This document shows positions 17,255 through 21,472 of a stretch of DNA of 21,472 nt, in pieces. Position numbers and translations under genes: made by a program. The stretch's first letter is position 1, and every line of letters begins with the position of its first letter. Source of the stretch: Seminavis robusta (taxonomy: Eukaryota; Bacillariophyta; Bacillariophyceae; Naviculales; Naviculaceae); assembly GCA_903772945.1 (NCBI GenBank), contig CAICTM010001857.1, forward strand, positions 1-21,472. Reading direction: 5' to 3'. The notes under the pieces are model-generated. The model did not search any database and had not been told where the DNA came from. It saw only the letters and a program-made list of their open reading frames with translations.

Positions 17255-17547
17255 CTATCAGGGAGGATGCCTTTGTTCTCACCCTTGAACACAGGCACGC
17301 CTCTATCCTACAACACACCATCAACCATGCTACATCCCAACTCCTACAACAACACTCCAACACCAACAGGATCTCCCTCCTGCCCCTGGCACCAGCCCAC
17401 TTCAGTGCCCCCTTATCCTCTTCTATTGACTCAACAACCCTCGAACAGCCCACAACACTCCAGCAGCCACTGTGCCTCCCTCTTGGAACCACACACTGCC
17501 AGTGGTCATTTGACCCCATCTTTTGCCTGCTTGTTGGCTCTATCTAA
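17255..17547 (+). pseudogene. Open frame interrupted by the LTR element, 3' part
   Basis: Continues the frame that reaches the left LTR at 11448. It begins IREDAFVLTLEHRHAS, passes through Thr/Gln/Ser/Leu-rich sequence and ends at the TAA near 17545. A different frame (17267-17737) over the same DNA is also open and Pro/Ser-rich, so the choice rests on continuity across the LTR insertion. No domain is recognised. Confidence 0.4.
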
Positions 17548-18001
17548 CAATTTTGTGCATTGGATGGGTTACACCCTGCTCTGGTCCCGCCTGAGGAGTA
17601 CCACCCCCTACGGCTCTGCTGGCACTTGCCCTGCACGCCAAGGCTTGCCACAGCTGGGACCTGATCACCCAGACACACTTACTGGCGAGCACTCTTTGGT
17701 CTGGCAAACTAACTGGTCCTCACGGTCCCTATGGTGATAATGGTTTCAATACGACAAAAATCCTGTGTAACCCCTGTAACCCAGGTTTTGCGCTGCAGGT
17801 TCCTATCATGTGCTCACCCCCTACCCAGGGCATCTGTTACTTGGTGCTGGCTCCACGCTGGGCCAGTGGATGAGGTCAGATGTTGATTGGGCAAATAAGT
17901 AGATGACGACTCAGCTAGGTGGGGGCTTCCCCACCAATTGCCCGCGTCACAAAAGCCACTCCGTGGCCATAGTTTGTTAAACTAACGAGTATTTTACACC
18001 C
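17548..18001. other. 3' region of the 2.77-kb insert, no gene called
   Basis: The first ~190 bp stays open in one plus frame (to 17737). The rest has stops in all frames, with hairpins GGTGGGG-GCT-TCCCCACC near 17920 and GCCAC-TCC-GTGGC near 17957 just before the 19-bp repeat. A structured 3' end is expected if the insert was copied from RNA. Confidence 0.4.
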
Positions 18002-18020
18002 CTTTACTAAAGGACCAAAT
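18002..18020. repeat. 19-bp direct repeat, right
   Basis: Second copy of CTTTACTAAAGGACCAAAT (see 9410-9428), in the same codon register, followed by the next transposase codons. Confidence 0.85.
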
Positions 18021-19736
18021 GCCGTTTGTTGATGGGGGATATGATATGGCGTGGCAACAGAAAGGATCTGGCCATTTGAGGAATTCTGTTTCTGGTCATG
18101 GTGCCATTGTTGGTGCCAATACGAGAAAGATCATTTCGTTTGGCATCAAGAGCAAGGTCTGCGGCAAATGCGATGCTTGGGCAAAGAAACATGCTGAGAC
18201 CGAGACTGATGACCGTCCACCGGTACCAGAACACTACTGCACGAGAAACCACAATCCACAAGACTCGTCGGGGTCAATGGAAGCTGCTCTTGCTTTGGAA
18301 CTCATAGTTGGTCTATTCCGAGACTCCAAACTCATCATGCGTCGATTGTGCTGTGATGACGATTCATCCATTCGCGCTGACTTGCAATGGAGTAACGCCA
18401 ATTACAAAGTCAACAATCAAACCGACACTCTCCCGCGGGTGAAAATCACAAAGGGAAAGAACAAGGGTCAGCTACAGGATTGTCCCGACAAAGGGAAGTT
18501 ACCGGGTGATATACCGGAACCCAAGTTTGTTGCCGACCCAAACCACCGCCGCAAACAGTTGACCTGATCCGTTTGGATTTATCTACAGTTGAGAAAAAGA
18601 AAGGAATGTGCAGAATGGATTCACTTCGCCTTGGCAAGAATTTTGCCTACTTCATTCGCACTCTCTTACATATCCTGGAAAGCGAATATGAAAGCCGTGG
18701 CAAGGCAGTTTTGGATCACCACTTTGACATCCATACAAACTGCGGTCCTTGGTGTGCACGTTCCAAGGAGACAGAGCAGGAACGAAAGCAAAGCAAGAAG
18801 TATTGATGAAACAAGGAAGAAGACTTAGACCTGTACAAGCTGTTAGACACAATTGTCAGCAAGTACATCACGCTGTCTCGGTTGAAGGAATTGGCTCATG
18901 GTCTTGATACGAATGCAAATGAGTCTTTCAACAGTCTCGCCACCTGGTTCGCACCAAAGAACAAGGTCTTTGCAAGCACACGCTCCCTTGCCAATCGTCT
19001 TGGAATGGCGGTCTGCATTCATTCAATTGGTTACGAACAATTCTATCGCAGACTACTCTTCAAGCTTGGAATTGATATGACCGACGGCATCACCCACTAT
19101 TTGGGAATTGTGCAGAGGGACCGTGAAAAGCGACAAGCATCAAAGAAGACAAACAATTACAAGACTGTTCGGCATAAGAGGAAACGCGACAAACTTGCCA
19201 AGGAAACGATCAATGCCTTTACCAAAAAGGCAAAGAGCAAGGGTGTCTACCGTCCAGGAATGAATATGGAGGATATCACGATGGACGAACTCAACAATAT
19301 GACTCCTGTTCAAAAGAAAACAAACAAGAAGTATTGTCCTTTTTGTGGCAAAGCTGGTCACACCACCAAGAGGGCCAAGAAGACATGCGATTTTGCTGGC
19401 AAGAGTGATGTCCAAGCTCCTCCAATCTACTGCAAGCAGACTGGCAGGTTACTAGCTGATATTGTGGCAGAAGCATCCCCACAAGGGCCAACCATTGCTG
19501 CTGCTGCTTTACCTATTGATGATGATATTGCTTTGCCTGTTGACGACGAGGATACCGTTGCACAAGATGTGCTAGCTTTAGCAGGGGATGGAGCCCATGA
19601 TTTGTCCTGTTTGGAGGCGCTGCCACTGGATACTCTTGTGCCTGGAACAGAGCATCTTGCTCAACTAGATGACACATCTGATGAGGAAGACCTTGACAGC
19701 AGTGAGGATGAGGGAGATATCTCCAATAAAATCTAG
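18003..19736 (+). pseudogene. Kolobok-like/Mutator-like transposase, C-terminal half (broken)
   Basis: The frame resumes with LLKDQMPFVDGGYDMAWQQK. Family hallmarks in order are GYDMAW (likely first catalytic Asp), SGHGAIVGANT, a CGKC pair, SSGSMEA, CDDDSSIRADL (likely second catalytic Asp), PGDIPEPKFVADPNHR, LGKNFAYFIR, LDHHFDIHTNCGPWC, and LDTNANESFNSLATWFAPKN with a conserved Glu. A CPFCGKAGHTTKRAKKTC zinc-knuckle-like motif and a ~100-residue acidic tail follow, ending NKI-TAG at 19736. Breaks are a TGA at 18565 with a frame change, and TGA TGA at 18804-18809 within a frame that otherwise continues to the end. The role was DNA cleavage and joining during transposition. The gene is inactive as written. 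Kolobok versus Mutator naming needs a profile search. Confidence 0.85.
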
Positions 19737-20565
19737 CTAGAGAGCTAGATCGATGCTAGCTAGTAGCTAGCTGTAACGTTGTAATGCATGTCGTCATTGG
19801 CTTGAAATCATACGATAGCTAGCTCTTGCTTTGTTCGTACTCATGCTCGAACTCGTACAAAGAAGCATCGAGGACGAACAGAGCATCGAGGACGTACGTG
19901 TTGGATTTGGCAAAATCACTCACAGAAATGCTTTCAACAGTTGGCTTTTGAAAATATTGAGAATTTGAATACAAAATTTTGTCCTCACAATTTGGAGTGC
20001 TCCTAAGAGTCGCCGGCGACTCCCTCGCGCGTATCTATAGTAAAATAGTACAAGTAACACGGATCGATCTCACTCACCGGATTCAAAATTCGTCCGCTGG
20101 ATTCCCGGAGCAAAATGAGAGATTCCGTTACAGAAACAAAGAACAAAAAACACCACCAAAATCGCAACACACACTCGGTCTGTTATAGAGCTCATTCTCT
20201 GGATGTCTGCTGCTCTGTAGGGCTTATAAACATACACACTCACCCTTCTACTACTATAACGCGTACAGTAGTATACGGTTATAAGCCCTGTCTCCCAGCA
20301 GGCATCGAGATATAAGCATTCGAGCACTAGCGATTGTTTCGACCGAAAGCTTCCTTCGGCGAACATTACGTCAAGGCTGATCGGAACTGCGCTTCCCAAC
20401 CAGCCATACAACGCTCTCTACTAATATAACGAAGCGATATAGTAATGTAAGAAGTCAAGCGGTGGCACTCTATCGTATTCTATTGCGCCTGCAACAAGCC
20501 TTGTTGTTTGTTGTTGTTCTTCACGATCTCTCGCGATAAAAAGTCAAAATATTAAACAGCTTTTG
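19737..20565. other. Transposon 3' non-coding region
   Basis: Holds CTAG-rich short repeats (19735-19770), AGCATCGAGGACG twice (about 19863 and 19882), a perfect 16-bp palindrome GAGTCGCCGGCGACTC (20007-20022) and the CTATAGTAAAATAGTA motif (20035-20050). No coding frame was found. It runs to the right inverted repeat. Confidence 0.6.
20219..20289. repeat. Inverted repeat with 11-bp arms
   Basis: AGGGCTTATAA (20219-20229) pairs with TTATAAGCCCT (20279-20289). Inside lies a second complementary pair, TACTAC...GTAGTA. It may be a small foldback or a transcription-terminating structure downstream of the transposase. Confidence 0.7.
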
Positions 20566-20593
20566 GCTGGCTTACTACGAATGGCCCACCACC
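20566..20593 (-). repeat. Right terminal inverted repeat
   Basis: Perfect complement of 8223-8250, reading GCTGGCTTACTACG...CCACCACC on the plus strand and followed by TTAA. Confidence 0.9.
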
Positions 20594-20597
20594 TTAA
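20594..20597. repeat. TTAA target-site duplication, right
   Basis: Pairs with 8219-8222. The next three bases (GGA) extend it to TTAAGGA, which is also found at 21391-21397 on the far side of the small element. Confidence 0.75.
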
Positions 20598-20600
20598 GGA

Positions 20601-21390
20601 GGTGGACGCCCAAATGTGATAAGCCAGCGCGAATCTGTCAATGATTTCTAATTATTTATTTATTTCAACTAGCAACATCGCGAGGAACTTTGTTGTTCGA
20701 TGCTCCTGCTAAAGGTGTGCTGGAATAGCTGTTGGCTTCAGCGATCGATCTTTTGCATGTGCAAGAGCTGTTGCTAATAGTATTGGCGAGGGTTAGCCGT
20801 CGACTTTGGGCCGATACTACACCCGCCTGTTAGTTTTCTGACTCGCTGCAGCAGCGAGCGACGAATTGTTCCCTCGCTGCAAGTGGCTCATAGATCTCGA
20901 CTGCTGCTGGTAGTATAGCCCTGCAACCAAGGCCTACTCTCTTCCTTACAGTATAAGGAAGAGATAATGCTTTGGTTGCAGGGCCATACTACCAGCAGCA
21001 AGCGAGATAATGAGGTCGCAACAGTGCATGTTGGTTGATCAAAGCTTGTTGTTGTTCGTTTGTTGTTTGAACTGAAATATTGGCTGAAACGTGTTGTGGT
21101 ACTATTTTACTATAGAACGACTCGCTGGATTTACCGGGCAGTCAAACAGTGAGTCTTATATAAAGTCAATTCGCTGTTATACCAAGGTCGACCGGCGTGC
21201 GAGTACCCGTTTCGTCGATATTACTTAGAGGCTTTTCATATTATTTATGGCTCGAACAGATTGAAAGGAATCCGGCGAATAAAAGCTCCTTGAAGATTCC
21301 ATATTCCCTAATTTATACAAAACATTGGTGCGAAACATATCAGGGCACGGGCACAGACTGGAGCTGGCTTATCACGTTTGGGCGTCCACC
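20601..21390. mobile_element. 790-bp non-autonomous (MITE-like) TTAA element
   Basis: Ends 20601-20628 (GGTGGACGCCCAAATG...) and 21363-21390 are inverted repeats with 27 of 28 matches. They are flanked by TTAAGGA on both sides (20594-20600, 21391-21397), which allows either a TTAA or a 7-bp duplication. The interior has no gene. It holds a 97-nt hairpin (20903-20999), CTCGCTG-CAG-CAGCGAG near 20842 and the TACTATTTTACTATAG motif (21100-21115). The end skeleton is shared with the 12.4-kb element, so the same transposase type probably moved it. Confidence 0.8.
20903..20999. ncRNA. 97-nt near-perfect hairpin (pre-miRNA-like foldback)
   Basis: GCTGCTGGTAGTAT...CTTCCTTA on the left arm pairs with TAAGGAAGAG...ATACTACCAGCAGC on the right over ~45 bp, with a handful of mismatches and a very short loop. 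It lies inside the MITE-like element. Transcription is not shown, so the RNA label is a hypothesis. Confidence 0.45.
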
Positions 21391-21422
21391 TTAAGGAGCG
21401 CCGTCTCAGGAGACGGAATTAA

Positions 21423-21472
21423 GGTGGACGCCCAAACGTGATAAGCCAGCGCGAATTTGCGAAATATTTCTA
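21423..21472. mobile_element. Left end of a further TTAA element (runs off the window)
   Basis: After TTAA (21419-21422) comes GGTGGACGCCCAAACGTG and ATAAGCCAGCGCGAAT, identical in structure to the left end of the 790-bp element (one base different in the 28-bp repeat). The right end lies beyond the window. Confidence 0.7.

Larger units (their letters stand above)
9429..18001. mobile_element. Secondary insertion in the transposase gene (~2.77 kb net, itself interrupted)
   Basis: The segment between the 19-bp direct repeats is 8573 bp. Removing the LTR element with one CTACC duplication (5806 bp) leaves about 2.77 kb that was inserted once. No inverted ends are seen. A 19-bp duplication is too long for the usual cut-and-paste families and fits target-primed retroposition (a LINE-, SINE- or retrocopy-type insertion). 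However, no reverse transcriptase or poly(A) tail was found. The right end carries compact hairpins (GGTGGGG/CCCCACC near 17920, GCCAC-TCC-GTGGC near 17957) and then AACTAACGAGTATTTTACACCCC. The plus strand is A/C-rich with Pro/Ser/Thr-rich open frames, implying plus-strand coding. Confidence 0.65.
8223..20593 (+). mobile_element. 12.4-kb TTAA-type DNA transposon (Kolobok-like), with nested insertions
   Basis: The element is bounded by perfect 28-bp inverted repeats (8223-8250 and 20566-20593) beginning GGTGGTGGGCC, with TTAA on both sides. It contains a plus-strand transposase gene in two halves (8471-9428 and 18003-19736). Net of the 8.6-kb secondary insertion the element would be about 3.8 kb, a normal size for an autonomous DNA transposon. 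The TTAA target and GG termini match Kolobok as described in the transposon literature. The transposase resembles proteins often annotated as 'Mutator-like transposase domain'. A true MULE would be expected to give an 8-11-bp duplication. The copy is inactive in its present form. Confidence 0.8.

Noticed and set aside
17267..17737. 156-codon plus-strand frame as the main gene of the insert
   Set aside because: It is Pro/Ser/Thr-rich and overlaps the frame that continues across the LTR insertion site. Its own register closes at 11382 on the left side.
9410..18020. The 19-bp direct repeat as a MULE or TTAA target duplication
   Set aside because: It is too long for those families, and no inverted repeats lie at its inner edges.
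8223..20593. Classification of the element as piggyBac because of TTAA
   Set aside because: The transposase motifs (GYDMAW, CDDDSS, HHFDIHTNCGPWC) do not resemble piggyBac transposase as I know it, and the ends begin GGT rather than CCC. A profile search could still overturn this.
1..21472. tRNA, rRNA or snRNA genes
   Set aside because: I found no cloverleaf with box A/B-like elements, no rRNA core motif and no snRNA motif on reading both strands. The many hairpins do not fit these classes.

Overview
The window is eukaryotic, repeat-dominated DNA with no intact protein gene. Evidence for this is nested class I and class II transposons, exon-like modules with GTGAGT donors, and a broken eukaryotic-type transposase gene. 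The sequence flavour (GATCGAT/TCGA-rich spacers, and a transposase of the Kolobok/'Mutator-like' kind common in stramenopiles) fits a diatom or another stramenopile. That assignment is an inference and is not proven here.

Left part (1-8222). A ~600-bp direct repeat (94-707 and 7629-8222) brackets a mosaic of other repeats. These are two arrays of a ~153-bp unit (757-1373, 6786-7090), three copies of a ~520-800-bp hairpin-rich block (1374-2172, 5442-6222, 6265-6785), and a G/T-rich middle. The middle carries long but interrupted reading frames on the minus strand (4089-3127 and 5119-4409).

Right part (8223-21472). This is a three-level nest of mobile elements. Level 1 is a 12.4-kb DNA transposon (8223-20593) with perfect 28-bp terminal inverted repeats and a TTAA target duplication. 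It carries a degenerate Kolobok-like/Mutator-like transposase gene. Level 2 is a segment of ~2.77 kb net that split the transposase frame exactly and is flanked by a 19-bp direct repeat (9410-9428, 18002-18020). Level 3 is a young LTR element (11449-17249; 252/253-bp LTRs TGTTGGA...TCCAACA; 5-bp duplication CTACC) sitting in an open frame of level 2. A 790-bp MITE-like relative (20601-21390) and the start of another (21423 to the end) follow. The direct-repeat copy at 94-707 preserves the site without insertions and corroborates the TTAA insertions.

Most unusual feature: the LTR element shows no recognisable gag-pol. Much of its interior, and the unrelated left-hand repeats, consists of closely packed short hairpins. 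In several repeat families the loops or flanks are conserved while the stems differ yet stay self-complementary (14612-14741; 97-417; 2090-2103 versus 6144-6158). This is either constrained RNA/DNA structure or a mutational process that perfects palindromes.

Differences between recent repeat copies, including the two LTRs, are mostly one-base indels in homopolymers. Some apparent frameshifts may therefore be sequence errors.
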